Notes: generated by a model not told the origin, from the letters alone. A stretch of 64,000 bases of DNA from Gymnogyps californianus (GCF_018139145.2 NC_059471.1:81862520-81926519), one strand, 5' to 3'; positions 35,300-48,225 are shown, counted from the first letter of the stretch. Numbers and translations are program-made.

Positions 35300-36620
35300 C
35301 TGGAGTCTCTCTCCCACATCTTCTTTTCTGTAAATTAAACAATCACAGTTCTTTCAGACTTTTTTATATATAGCAGTCTGTAAACTTCTGGTAGATCAGA
35401 ATTACCTCAAGATGGCCCACATCATTCTTGATGAGGGATGCCCAAAAATGGACATGATACTTTTTTGCTAAAGCCTCAGCAGGGCTAAGTAGAGTAGGCA
35501 GATTACTTTGCAAGTCTTGTATGCAGCAGTCCTGTTTATACATGCTGGTATGGCATTTGCTTCCTTTACAACACATGCCACTCTGAACCACAGATTAAAT
35601 GCAAGGCAACGATAATCACCCCATCTTCCTCTGCAGACCTGTTGCCTAACAAACAATTTATCCCCTATCATGGGGATGTGCCCTTGATTGCTGATAAATA
35701 AATACAGCAGTTTGCACTTGACTTGTATCTTATTTCAGACCTAGCTGACCAAAACAAATTGATTTTAATCCCGTCCTTCAATGTTTGCAGAGCAACTCCT
35801 CTCTCAGTTTGGCATTGGCTGCATAGTGAATAAACTTAGTCTCTACTCCACTTTCCAAGTCATTCATAAAAAATGTTAATTAATTTTGGACCATGACAGA
35901 CATCTGGCTCACTATATAGGATTGATCTCTTGCTCAGTATATAATTCCCATTAATGCCTGCACAGACAGACAGGCAGTTTACTGTGGTTATGGAGATACA
36001 GCACACCAATCTCCCACAATTCCTAGGATTTTCAAGGCAATATTGAAATAAAGATCAGATCTACTTCATTACCCTTTCTTGAAAATGAGCTCTTTTCAAA
36101 GAAAAGCATTAGGTTATTTTCCATTTCCTTCCATGTTTTTAATTAGTCTTTCCTTCAACACATGTTCAAAGCCCTCAGGTCATACAAAAACTCAGTTCAT
36201 GAATCCATATTGCCCAGACCACATTTTTCTACCTGTTCTCAAATCTGAGCACTACATTTCCTGCCCTGTGTTTCTTTAGGGACAGTCACCAACTTGACTG
36301 ACTTGATATTCATTAAAAATCCTTTTTGCCAGATCTACAGTTCCATTTACTTTAAGAACCGGGCAATAATCAGAGAAACACCCTCTGAATCACTCAGTTG
36401 AGTTGTCCTCCTCTTGGTTGTGCTATTTTCCACTTCCAAGCCTCATTTCCATTAGTCCTCTTTCCTTCAATGGACGTCACTGAAAGCTGAGGTGTATTTT
36501 TCATTTGATCATTTTGGTTCTCTGCTCTGCCATCACTGCAGAGCAAATGCAATCCCTTATTTTATAAATAGCTAAAGAACTTTTACTATTGGCACATTTC
36601 TTTTATGGTAATTAAGCAGA
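35300..36620 (-). mobile_element. Large ancient CR1 LINE relic, antisense
   Basis: The + strand follows the reverse complement of CR1 ORF2 in order for about 1.3 kb. 'ttctgtaaattaaacaatca' occurs near 35327, then gatgagggatgcccaaaaat (35430-35449), 'ctaagtagagtaggcagatt' near 35488, tttccaagtcattcataaaa (35852-35871), 'aatctgagcactacatttcc' near 36242, and aaagaacttttactattg (36574-36591). The minus strand, the sense of the element, has no long ORF left and carries many indels, so the copy is old and dead. The ends are approximate. The + frames within (35047-35373, 36079-36279) are at least partly antisense CR1. Identification rests on remembered family sequence. Confidence 0.75.
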
Positions 36621-37481
36621 ACTCGTGTTTCTTTACTATGGGTCTGTGTTTCTGAGTTTTAAACATTTCTTTATTGATGCTTCTGTTCTTCTTTTTTTCT
36701 GTTCTTTGTGGGAAAACTCACTGCTTGCTTCCAACCACCTCAAAAAGTTCTTTCTTTGACTAGACTGAGTAGGCTGCTCTGCAAGCATTTCTCCTCATTT
36801 GAAATACCACTTCCAGTTCCTCTGTAATGTTATCACTATTCACCAAACCACACATAAAACAGTATTAACAGGTTCATTGGTTATTTGGTGAGAGTCTTTT
36901 ACATCTGGGAATATCTAAACGTCACTGTTAAATGTGTCCAATCATCACTTGTTCCTACCCCCATATCTGCTGTGATGACAAGCAGTCCGGTAATGCCGAC
37001 TGAACAGCGCCAGCCAGAGGGACTTTCTGGCACAGGGACTGAGAGAGTGAAGAGCCTCCCCAGGCTCATCTCCGTGAAGCTGTGCAAGCCTAAGTGTCCT
37101 TTTTGCTGTGCCACTTACTGGCTTTTCTGCCCTACCTTTCAGACAATACACTGACATTTTTCCTTCAAGATCCACGCAAACAGCTTTCTGCCTCTTGCCC
37201 TGCTCAAATGCAGTCCAGAAAATGAGACAGTGCCCCACCACCAAAATGCCAAAAGCAAAGGAGAAATTAGTATTAATATCAGTTCTTTTACACTCAGAAT
37301 GTCTTTTTCCCAAGAGTAACTTCTGAATATCTCTGTAAGAAGGTACAAAGCAGAAATATTCACTTCAGAACAGCTGACTGCTCTAACCTTTCTGGCTAAT
37401 GTTGTCCTCATTTTCTAAGTAAGAAAAATTGACATGAAGAAGCAGAATCTCAAGCGAAGGCATAAGCAGTGTTTCTGTGAC
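36621..37481. other. Unassigned DNA, possibly further CR1 decay at its start
   Basis: The T-rich part to about 36800 might continue the CR1 relic but can no longer be aligned by eye. Frames at 36885-37411 overlap on both strands with no known product. Confidence 0.35.
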
Positions 37482-37506
37482 CTTGCCTTTATATCAACGC
37501 CTTCAT
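37482..37506 (+). repeat. 25-bp duplicated word, copy 1
   Basis: CTTGCCTTTATATCAACGCC plus TTCAT matches 38236-38260 in 23 of 25 positions. The flanks are unrelated. The copies lie 754 bp apart in the same orientation. Confidence 0.7.
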
Positions 37507-38235
37507 CTCCAGCCAGCAGGAAAAGCTCTCATCACCTGCACCCAGCACCCACACCAGCCCACAGTCAGGACACCACCAGGGAACAGCAACATGAGTCCGT
37601 CCACAAATTCACGGAGTGTGGCTGGAGAGATGCCCTGTGACAATGGTCACATCAGTTTGCTCTTCTGCACTGCTCAGAGTGTGACCTCTCCAAAGAGTGT
37701 CCCCTACCAGATACACACCAAGTTCAGTACTCCACCCAAAGGGATCCCAGCACAAGGAAAGCTTTGAAAGACAGCTCTATTAAAAGCAAAATTGCATCAA
37801 ACACACTCTAAAGGAGTCCCCCCAACAGCTGCCATAGGAACCAAGTGTTTGTGGGACAGAAAACAAACACAAAGTCATATTAAATGCTAAGAAAAATTAC
37901 ATTAAAAATATCAGAGGCTGGGGATTATGGATTTACAAAGCACTGACCCAGAGGATGATGATAGTAAGAGCACTTATTGTCTGCCCCTCAGCAGCAGAAA
38001 CCTTTGTCAATAATACACATTTTGGGATACTCTTATTTAAAAGTGAAGTACATTTTTCAAGGATTCAAGCACTGTAAGGGATGAGTTTGTAACTGATTTT
38101 TTTTAAGAATCATCTTTCTTTTCTGAGGCTTTTTTGTTGAACTGATGCAGCATTTCAGTAGCTTGTAACACAATTTTTAGAACTTATCCACCAGTGATGA
38201 TTTTCAAGAAATAAAGGACTCTATACATACAAAGT
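37507..38235. other. Unassigned DNA
   Basis: Nothing recognisable. The left half is GC-balanced and the right half AT-rich with a T-run near 38097-38104. Confidence 0.4.
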
Positions 38236-38260
38236 CTTACCTTTATATCAACCCCTTCAT
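38236..38260 (+). repeat. 25-bp duplicated word, copy 2
   Basis: CTTACCTTTATATCAACCCC plus TTCAT is the partner of 37482-37506 with two substitutions. It follows a TATACATAC string and precedes a TTTTGTCATTTTGT direct repeat. Confidence 0.7.
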
Positions 38261-38614
38261 TTTGTCATTTTGTGAAACATATCAAAACACAGAAAAATAC
38301 CCCAGGGATCTGGGACTCTTCAGTATGAAATGACCCTTTTGTGAAGCTTTTATCTTATGAAGTATCTCTGTTTCAAGAAAATGTTCATTTCCTACTCAGA
38401 GGCCAGTTCTTGTCCTCATTTTATAAGGACAGATTTTGCAGCTCTTTCAAAGCAAGATTTTCCTCTTTGCACTTTTCTAAATTAAGCTAGTACTGCTAGA
38501 TGTTATCTGCAGGATATAGACAGTACACTCCCTCATCGTGCCTTTTGACCTGCATCATTGAAAGTTTTCTTCTTACATGCCTAGTATTTACTATCTCTAT
38601 TCTTTACAGCACAT

Positions 38615-38646
38615 ATTCATGTTTTACTACATTCATGTTTTACTAC
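38615..38646 (+). repeat. Perfect 16-bp tandem duplication
   Basis: ATTCATGTTTTACTAC occurs twice head to tail with no mismatch, which points to a recent slippage event. Confidence 0.85.
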
Positions 38647-41600
38647 GTAGTTGCCCGTAGAAGCTGTGAATAACCAAAAAGACTTTTAGGCAATTCAGAC
38701 AGAATAAGTAAAATGTTTCACTGATCAGCACCAGAAACTGAAGTCTGAAAAAATACAGGCTTGTGGATTACAGGTATTTTATGTTCCCACCTGCCTCCAC
38801 TGAGTAGAGGATACAGTGCTACCCCTTCTTCTCAGGACAGTAAGTGTCCTACAGCTACATTTGCCTACAGATAAAATCACTTACAAAGCCTTTTACTGAT
38901 CTGAGAGGAAACAGCAGTTCCCCATCTAGCAAAAGCCCGGTCTCTTCAGCATGTAAAACAAGACCTCAAGGTTTCACGTTAGATTGCAGACAAGATGCCT
39001 TCCACCAAACACGACTGGCCACTGTGGCCATGCCCTCCCGGAGCGGAGGGAATGCAATAAATGCCAACGATGCTGCTTTACCCAGGAGTTACCTTGTCCA
39101 CTGAGCTTGCTGAAGAGTGCACTCCTTTCAACTCTTCCTATTCATGTGCAAACCCCATAGGTATTCTGAAAATAACACAAAAAACCCAGCTTGTGGTGAG
39201 GCTAAAGGCAAGCTGAGATGCTTGCAGATGCACCATGTTCCCTTAAAGCATGGCATTTGATTCTTGCAACAATGCGGTAAGAGCTGTCATGTCAGCTATC
39301 TGAAGAGGGCTATCTTCCCAACGCAACAGGCCACTTGCAAGCCGAGCCTTACAGGCACAGTCAATCACTAAAGTAAAACACCAGGACCCTCACACCAGGG
39401 AGAAACTAGTATCACCACAACAGCTAAAGGTGCTTTGGTACACATCTCATATTCAAAAATGATTTATTAGGGCAATAAACTCTTAAGCAATTCATCCTTT
39501 GATGTTTGGCTCACAATTCCCCCTGGAATCATACGTACTATGAAAACTATGACAGATAATCTGTTAAAAAAGTGCATCTGTTTCTTACACAATGTTTCCA
39601 GCACGGAACCAAGCTTGAACTTAACAGATGGGTCCTTCTAGTATGGGATCATTTTGTCGATAATTCTTCTCCCAAATTACCTCAAATGCTTTTATATTTT
39701 CCATGAGCAAACCAGTGCTTACATTCAAGCTTCCTCTCTCTCTTCTCGATGGCAGCCCATTTTGTAGAAAGCTGCAAGATTTTAAAATGTGATAAATACT
39801 GTATGAGAAAATGCTTTCATTGGTTTCAGAAATGCAGGGATTGTCCTAATAGTTCACCTGCAAACATAAGGGATAACCAGAAAGCTGCTACAAAGAGTAC
39901 AGTTTTAGCACTAACTTGTTTGTCATCAGAACTCAGAGTTAAAATCAGAACCAGAGCTTCTTCAGAGTAAGTTCTGGGAGATAACATGGTAAAGAAAAGG
40001 GGTGATAGCAAGAGGTCTTGAATTATTTTCCACTGTGATTATACAATAAATGTGTGCTTTCAAGTCTCATGAATAATCTCTGTGAAAAGAAGAGGATGAG
40101 TCTAAGTCTGGAAAATTTCCAAGTGTGTCCCTCTGGTATCCTTTCAGTGTCTCAATTTAACAAAAACACCGACACATACACACAAAAGATCAACTTCCAT
40201 ACTAATGAGTAAAAGTACTTACCAGCAACCTAAAAGAGACTGCCTCAATGGATCAAGGAGATTTAATCACAATTACCATTAATTTAACATTTGGTAATTT
40301 TCTTGCCAGCATCCTGCCATCACTAACATCAATATCTGTTTAGTGACACACAAGTTCTTCTCATAAGTGACTGAACTAAAATATACCATGATGAAAGAGC
40401 TGCTCTTAAGCCAGTCAACTTTTTGCTTCCTAAAAATGCAAGGACAGGATGTGATATCCCTTTTTCTGTTGTTTCTTAAGAAAATCTGGAGTAGAGAAAG
40501 CTCCCCAGAGAGTCCCCAAAGATACGGTGTTATCTTAGCATTGATGCTTTCATTCTGTGCTCATTTAATGTTGTTTCTAGCAGAGCTGAAACACCACTGC
40601 TAAACACCAAGCTTGACTCAGGGTCTAATCTTTCTCTTGAAGAGGGCAAAAGATGTTGTTGCCTTGCCTTGGCACCAGCTTCCTATGGGGCCCAGCCTGG
40701 AAGAATGGCCCTCACAGTGGACCCCTAAAAACCCATGAAAGCAAGGCTGTAATGCAACAGTGGTCTGAGGAAAGACCAGTGTCTCTCTGGAGCGGCATGG
40801 AGAAGATTCAAAGCACCAGGCCGATATCCAAGGGCCAGAGCACACCCTGACCCTGCCAGAGGTGAAATGATTATTAGTATTAATCCTGGCCAGACTGTGG
40901 ACTGGTTTTGTTGATATTTTTTTGAAGAAAAGTGACTGTTCTGTACATATTCCAAAAGCAAGGGACACACTTTTTATTTATTTTTGCCACTCTCCAGGAA
41001 GAGTTTGTTTTATTATCCCAAAGCCAGGGGACTAGCTTAAAGTTTCTAAATCAAGGAGAGAGGTTTATGCAATACCAAAGATTAAAGGGGGAAAAAACAA
41101 ACCCACCCAGACTGCAGTGATCCCTTTCCAATGCATTAACTCCTTTCCTGCCAGGTGTCCTGAAGCTTCCTGGGACATAGCTCCAGAGAAAACCAGAGGA
41201 TACAGGATGCTAGAACCAGATCTCGTTTTCCTTTATAAAAATCTGGGACTACAGAACAAATTCCTTCATGGGAAAAGTGCACTGGCAGCACAACCCATGC
41301 TGTGGCCAGAAGCGCAGATACTGTGGCAGGTGACGACGCGATGTAGGCTGTTGAGCAAGTGACAGCCAAAGCATATGAGACCTCACAGATCTGTAATTAG
41401 GTCTTTAATATTCAAGCAAATGTGACGGCTAGCATCTATACAGGTCTTCTCATTTAAGAAGAAGTGCGCACTCAGTTATGACAACAAAAAAGCATCAAGG
41501 ATTTCTGAATTAAAGAATAAAAAAGAGCCATAATACTTGCTTGAAGGGAAAGCATGATCGTTTCCTACACTATAAGGCATCTAAAGACGTCCCTTAAATG

Positions 41601-42094
41601 GAAATGTTTTCTTAGACCAGTTTATAGGTCAACCAGAAGCCTTTCCTGAGAGATGACAGAAAGCATGGAGTCTTCCCGGCAGATTTCATGCATTGGGCCT
41701 TCTTCACTTCCACCCACTTCCGAAACTCTAGTACTGGGAAGAACCAAATGTGAAATACGTGTTATTTACATGAAGTATTACTGGAACATGCATCCAGATG
41801 AAAAAGCCAAAACCAAACCATTCATTTGGATTAGCTGCCATTTTTAAGAAGTCCTTATCAGGGGACAGACACATGGGTAGGATTCAACTTAGCAAATCTG
41901 AGCTGCTCATCTAGATGCTTTTTATAGGCAAAGGTGGCACTTCCAGGGTACTACTCATCTCATCCTTTAACAGGCACAAAGTGCTGCGTCTCTCCATTGG
42001 ACTGACTGCAAAGAGACACCGGGGTGGATAACTCTCATGTAGACATCTACATTGCAAACATCTAGAGTTAGACTAGACGAATCTCTACTCGTCT
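38647..42094. other. Unassigned non-coding DNA
   Basis: No transposon or recognisable exon. Overlapping frames at 40618-40968, 41117-41369 and 41653-41847 have no known product. Confidence 0.4.
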
Positions 42095-42547
42095 ATGTCA
42101 AGGAGAAGGGAAAAAAGAAGGCCTTGGGAAGAGAATAGTAGCAACAGATCATGCTGCAGAGTGAGCCCTGGGGATGAGCTGTTTTTGGAGGGACAGATTT
42201 GTATGGCTGTTCCCACAATAAAGCCAACACATCCAGCTGGAACCAGAGCAGCAGACACACCACCACGGTGGCTGCCTCCAGCCCGTGACATTACAGCAGT
42301 ACTGGTTTGGCTTGACAGCGCTAAAATTAGCGCTTTATTCCCACCAAGAGGCCAAGTGTTGGCTGTCCTCTCCCATGTGGCAGAACACTTTGCCCTCTTC
42401 TGTGGAAGCAAAAGATTTTGCTCTGACCCTCCGAGTGGGTTACTCCAAAACATCTCCCTACAGCCTTATCTTAAAGACACAGGCCTCCAGCGAGGAGAAA
42501 AGGTTCAGCAAGGGACACCATCAAAAGCTTTGATTTTCAGTGATTAA
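42095..42547 (+). other. ATG-initiated 150-codon frame; unrecognised
   Basis: The frame opens on ATG at 42095, begins with a basic stretch (MSRRREKRRP) and runs 150 codons in GC-balanced DNA. A 122-codon minus frame overlaps it, so low stop density may explain both. There is no signal peptide, membrane segment or known domain. It could be a small lineage-specific or non-coding-RNA frame, but more likely it is chance. Confidence 0.12.
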
Positions 42548-45500
42548 GGGATTCAGGCGTGACATTTCCTACTCCCAGTTCCATTTTGTCCCTTTCAAAT
42601 TAAGGACTGGATTCAATCACTAGCTTATTTTTACAGGCATTTAATCATAATGAAAAGTAAACAAAAAAACCCTGGCGATGAGACAAGCTCTGCAGCCTGC
42701 CTTCTTCCTTACGCTCCTACAACTCATTACAAGGCAGTTCAGTTCAGCTGTGAAAATGCCAATACCTATCCTGATACAATGCAGAAACCCACGATGCATC
42801 ACCAGCTCTCTGGACAGCAATGAGAACTATTCGAAATTTCAGACAAGCACAAGACACGATTGTCCCTACAATTACAAGTAGCTACAGGAAAATATTAGTA
42901 GATGCCATTTAAAAAAAGGCTCTTATCGCCCTCATCCTACCAAAGGTCTTAGAATTACCCTGTTACCCAATTCTGAATACGCAGTGTTTTAAAAACACAG
43001 TGTTAGTGCTTATCTGTTGCCTGGGTCCAAATATTTTTTTTTCCTAAAAAGGGCCTGAGAAGCCAAACAAATCAACTTCTTTAAGTTTCTGTTGGACACT
43101 AGAAAGGATTTGAAGCTCAGGACAAACAGGGTTTGTCACATGATGGGAAAAAAAGGAAGCAGAATGATAAAATGTAACATCAGCATCTCCCTGGGAGGAT
43201 CAGCGTTTTTGCATCATGTTCTTGCTAGTTTCTAATTTCAAGCTGTGAATTTTACATAATAAATTTAGCATGGTCATTCTTATTAACTTACGCAGGGAAT
43301 GATGAATTCAATTCAATCAAATGACTTTTATTGTCATTCACCAAAACCCTGATAACATAAAAGAATCCCAAAATAATACTTTGATGATATTTTAGGAATT
43401 TCTAACACTAAAGGTTTAAAAAGGGAACGGACCAGAGGCAGGGGAGATGATTTAAGAGCATATCACCTAATGAAATTAAAATTAAGGAGTATCTGTGAAA
43501 TGGAGTTGAACCCCAAAATATAAAATGCAAGAGACAAAACAAATATTTTACACCTTTGATACTGAATTTTGGAAGGCAGATAGACTTCTCCCCACTCTCT
43601 TTCCTTAAGCTGTCCTTGGGGAACTACTTGAAGCCATCGCACGAGGAGTCCTCCCTGCTGAGACTGGCAAAGGAAATATAGTATAATAATAAATACTGAC
43701 CCCAACCAGCTCTGTCATCTGTGCCACACACCCAGGCAGACCCTTCTGGCAGGCCACTGCTGGAGAAATCATAAGCACATTACATACTCTGAGCCCTTCC
43801 AAGCAACCCTCTCTCTGCTGCCCTTCTTTTCACCTTCCTTATAGCAGTGCAGGCAAGAGTAAGGAGAGGCTGAATCTAGCATTGATACATACGTTGCTTC
43901 TGATGTAGGCATGCAGCTTCGCCTTTGGCTCTGCCCTGCTTCAGCAGTACAATCAAACACCAGATATTGGTACCTTTTTTCACTGGTGAGGCAGCTTTAC
44001 AGTTATACTTAGGATTAACCAGCTCTTAAAAAAAAAAATCACCATTCACTTCTGGAGACAGAGTGGTATTAAACTCCACCGGGAACAAAAAATGAGGCTG
44101 TTATTGGAAAGAGAGCTGCACACAGCTGCTGGGTGAAATCCTGAGGATGCAAGGCATAAAACCAGGCTGTTGGTGACAGCAGTTTTCAGCGTATCCTCTG
44201 TGGAATTGGTTAAAAATGTTCAAATCACAGAGTTAATTCAGCTTCAAAATGTGACATGTTTTTTTCTGCAAACATTTCCATGAAATACTTTCCTGTTCTC
44301 CATCCAGTTCTCCATCTGCATGGCAAAAGGGGTTGCTGTGAATATCACTGAGTTGTAACTAACCTCTGCTTTCTAGCTCCCCTCTCCTCGAAATTTGTCC
44401 TATCAGGTAAGTGATTATTTGGCTTCAAGCGGATTGAAAAGGCCTGTACTTAAGTATTCAAGACTTCTAAAAGAGCCTAAGAATTAAGGGAGGAACTAAT
44501 GTCAGCCTGTCCTCAGTGGAGAGTGGCCTCTGCAGGATGGCTTTTACCAAAGGGTAAAAGCTCTGATGTCAAAGGTAACAAGTCTCTTCCTCCCCCCAAT
44601 AAATTAATAAAATAAATAAAATAAAACCTGAGCAGCATTAAACAGATATCAAGTGAAAAGACAGTCCCCATTCTGTAAGACACCGGTCAGTGTACTGTGT
44701 GCAGTCTGAACCCTCTAATGAGAAGGCACACTTCTCATATAGCAGATCCTAAATATCTATCACTTCCAAGCAAGCCTTCTTGACTTCAGTCGCTTTTAAA
44801 GGACCAGAAATTACTATTATTGGTGTGCTACACTCCCATTACCAAGAATGAATGTCCTTTGGTCCCTTCTGTATCTGGGTGGCAAAAACTTCTATCTTTT
44901 TATGCATTTCTTTAGCCAGGAAAGCTTATCTGGATGCTCCATTTGTTTCCTCTCGCCCTTCACTGATTTCTGCTGCTATCTTCCTACAAATTAAGGAAGA
45001 TTAGAAACACTTTAACAGTGCTGGAAGGTTTCCATTATTTTTCTTTAATACAAAAGAGTCATTAAAACAGATAATTGCAATCTGCAAAGAGAAATGTAAA
45101 TCTAGGACTGTTCAGCATCCTAATGAAAATGGAATCCCAAAGGCGTATGTTACATGCTTCTAAAACAGGCTCCCTCTGTTTTAGGGGAAAAAAAACCCAA
45201 ACCCACACCAATCACAGCATTTTACAGTTACTATAGAATTAAACAAAAGGGCCACCGCAGTTGCAAGCAGCTGAAACAAAGCATTCAGCAATACATGACA
45301 GCTAAACTCAAGCTCATTCTTCTTTCTTCCTGTTATTAAAATGCAATGCACATGAGAAGTATTTTATTGTCTGCTTCAGAAAGCTGATAATAGTAAATTT
45401 AAAATTTATAAGCACTAATAAGGTAACACATTCAGTTTATCCTCCTGTTCACCATTAGTGTTGATGAGATCCAAAAACGGGAGATAAGAAAAAAAACACA

Positions 45501-46260
45501 GATGTAATAAAGTAAAAACCAGTGACTTACCTTGGATACCAAGAGCTTGTGGGGAGGAAAAAGGCCGAAGCTTAATGCCATTACTAGACAAGTTCTGAGC
45601 CTTCTCAGTAACTTCTGCTATTTAATGTACGAAACATTGCAAAGTGAGATGATTTTTTATTTTCCTGCACAGGAGATACTGCTGCAGCCACAAATGAAGG
45701 AAAGTGCATAGGGCATAAGAAGGTGGGGTATGATTTTAGTAAGAATTGGTGCAGGAATGTGACATAATACATAAACAAGACATCTAACTTTTGTGTAATT
45801 GTAACAAATTGTTACAGCTAGCCTGCATTTACAACAGTGCCAGCAAGAGCGTATTTCTTCACTTTTAATGAGCATTATTACAGCATACAAGGTGGATTCA
45901 GACCCTTTTCTCAATGCATTCAATATTTGGCAAATGTATTATTTAATAACTTTCTAACAGTATAATATACATTAGATACCTATATCTCACAATATACAGA
46001 AATACTTTAGATATTGATCAAGTTGAGGTGACCTCCCTAAAATCCTCTATGCTGCTGCTGCTCGAGTGAAAGACAATGTTTCCTCATTATTTTGCTGCAG
46101 CAAGTTCTGGAAGCCTCCTGGAGTGACCACCGCCCTGACACAGCATCCCCCTGGGTTTACTGCAGGGAGGTCAGACTGCCCGTTGGAGGTCCGCCTGAAG
46201 CACCTCAGTCCTGCCTCCACAGGAGACTTGGGCTTTTTGCTCAAGACAAAATTCACCCAC
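42548..46260. other. Unassigned non-coding DNA
   Basis: A small hairpin AATGAC/GTCATT flanks TTTTATT near 43320-43339. An AATAAA-type simple repeat lies at 44598-44626 and is listed separately. Otherwise nothing recognisable. Confidence 0.4.
44598..44626 (+). repeat. AATA/AAATA simple repeat
   Basis: AATAAATTAATAAAATAAAT followed by AAAATAAAA is a 29-bp A/T microsatellite after a C-run. Its AATAAA words are not evidence of a gene end. Confidence 0.7.
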
Positions 46261-46308
46261 TTTCCATGGACTAGAATTTCCATGGACTCCACTTTCTATG
46301 GACTGTAT
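46261..46308 (+). repeat. 16-bp tandem repeat, three units
   Basis: TTTCCATGGACTAGAA, TTTCCATGGACTCCAC and TTTCTATGGACTGTAT are contiguous. The first 12 bases are conserved (one change in unit three) and the last four vary. Confidence 0.85.
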
Positions 46309-47499
46309 TTCAACTTATTTTAGCAATCTCTGCAGTGCTGTGAAGTGTCCCCTGCAGCACTCTCCAGAAAGCCTGCCCTGGCTTTTCTTCTGCCAGCCAC
46401 AGAATAACGTAACTCTTTCCAACCCATGAGGAAAAATCAAAACTCCATCAAAATATGAAGAAGGGAGCTGCTAAGCCTAGAGAGGCCCTTCAGGTGCATA
46501 TCTAAGACTTGGAAGGATTAGTTTTATTTAAGACTGCAGTATTTATGTGCCGCTGTACTGCACTAAAATCATAAATATTATCATCTGTAAGACTGATACT
46601 AACGGCCCACTAACAACGTGGCTGCCGAGGTCTCCAGGCCTTTCAACTTCGGCTGTGCTTGGCGGGGCACCTGATGGTCTCAGAGGTGGTGGCAGCCGCG
46701 CTCCTGCCGACTCCAAAAAACCAGGCAGCTGCTCCCATGAGTTTGCACCTCTGCCCTCTTCAATGGATGGAAAGCTGCTTCTGGAAGACCCCTTTTAAAT
46801 AGATAACCAGCTCTGGGGAGTGCGAAGGACAATGGGGATGAAATTAAGAAAGAGTTGTAGAGCAATTAAGATCAGGTTTTCTTAGGGGGACAGATTTTGC
46901 TGCTTGATGTCCATTGTATTTACACCCTGCTACACCAGTATCTCTGCTTCCTTGGGCAGCAACACGTACAGCTCTGAGCCATGCATCTGAAGAGATGCAC
47001 CACATCATACTGACCTTCCTGAATGGCTCTGCTGATTAAAAACTTCAAGAGAGAAGCTTTGCATAATTTTAGCTTTTAATTCTCAGGATAAAAATGACAG
47101 TTTATGCAGTAAGAAGTCTCAGGAAATCCTCAGTAAAGAGTTTGGCTGCCATTTACTTTTAGTGTAGCAGGTGCTTCACAGCTCTGATCCTACAAACAGG
47201 TAGGCAAGTGTTGTTTGTGATCCTAATTTTTCCCTTCAAAAGTAACAGGACAGCTCTCATGCAGACATGTCTATCTGAAGTTCATGGTACATATGTTCCA
47301 AGAGTGAGACAGCTGGTTTCATTCCACCGAGGATTCCAATAATTAAATTAGAATCAGCAGGCTTGTATAATGCCCAGTTTAAAACAGTGATATTCAGATT
47401 TCTAAGAGCACAAATACACTACAAAGTATTTTAAGAGTTGACAAAATATAACAGCTAGCTTAAATACACATGCACATGGATGCATATGCATATTGATGG
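46309..47499. other. Unassigned DNA
   Basis: A stretch at about 47055-47115 (TGCATAATTTTAGCTTTTAA...) resembles conserved non-coding DNA in composition only. A 12-bp palindrome ATGCATATGCAT lies at 47480-47491, just before the CA repeat. Confidence 0.4.
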
Positions 47500-47517
47500 C
47501 ACACACACACACACACA
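47500..47517 (+). repeat. (CA)9 microsatellite
   Basis: Nine uninterrupted CA units. This is the only clear dinucleotide repeat in the window. Confidence 0.9.
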
Positions 47518-47541
47518 GAGCAAAATATAAAAGTCCTAAGT

Positions 47542-48225
47542 TTACCAGATATAACATAAGCAGCACAACCCAAGTGGACCAGTGATGGCAACAGCAAGCT
47601 GAAGGACGGGTGGTGTTGAGATTCGCTGCCAGACGGGTGTGACTGGGGAGAGGGTGGCTCTGCGTGCCCATGAGGGGATGCGCTGCCGGCAGCCTGGCTC
47701 CAGCCCTGATGCACAGAGCCAAGAGGAGCCCCAGCTGAGCAAGTCACAGTCATGATGTGCAAGGCAGAGGTAGCAGCTACGCCTGCTATGGCATGCCAGG
47801 GAATAACTTACTGCTCTCCAACCAAAACCCCAGCAAATGCTCAGAGCATCACCAAGCCTGATGGCGAAGGAAGGACAGACAGCTGCGGGACTCAGAACTA
47901 CTTGTAAACCCATCTCACTGCTCACACAAGAGCCACCGCCGCCCACCACGACACCGCTGAATGCCACACTGCCAAACGCCATGGCAGCAGCAGCAGCTAA
48001 CGAGAGCATGTTTACGTGAGCCTCTGTGCTGTGGATGCAGCATTGGGCCATAGTAAAAGAAAACCAAACCCAAAACACGCTGCCCCTCAAACCCAGCTTC
48101 CTACTCCCCCCAATAACATTAGCAACTGAATTTTTCCCACTCAACTTCGTAGCTGTCTGCCAAGAAAACAGGGAGACCAAAAGGCATCCACCATTCATCC
48201 TGATTCTGCCGAAGAGGCTCAGCAA
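47542..48225 (-). other. 227-codon minus frame; unrecognised
   Basis: The minus frame is open for 227 codons from a TTG, with the first ATG at residue 10 (48196-48198). It contains an alanine run coded by repeated GCT near residues 77-81 and a short glycine run, then a Trp/Cys/Ser-rich half. The hydrophobic patches do not form a clean signal peptide or membrane protein. No domain is recognised and plus frames overlap it. It is the second longest frame in the window and still most likely non-coding. Confidence 0.12.

Noticed and set aside
35047..36279. Plus-strand frames of 66-108 codons
   Set aside because: Much of this DNA is antisense CR1, so these are shadows of a dead LINE.
44598..44626. 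Repeated AATAAA words as a gene terminator
   Set aside because: They belong to an A/T microsatellite, and no exon precedes them.
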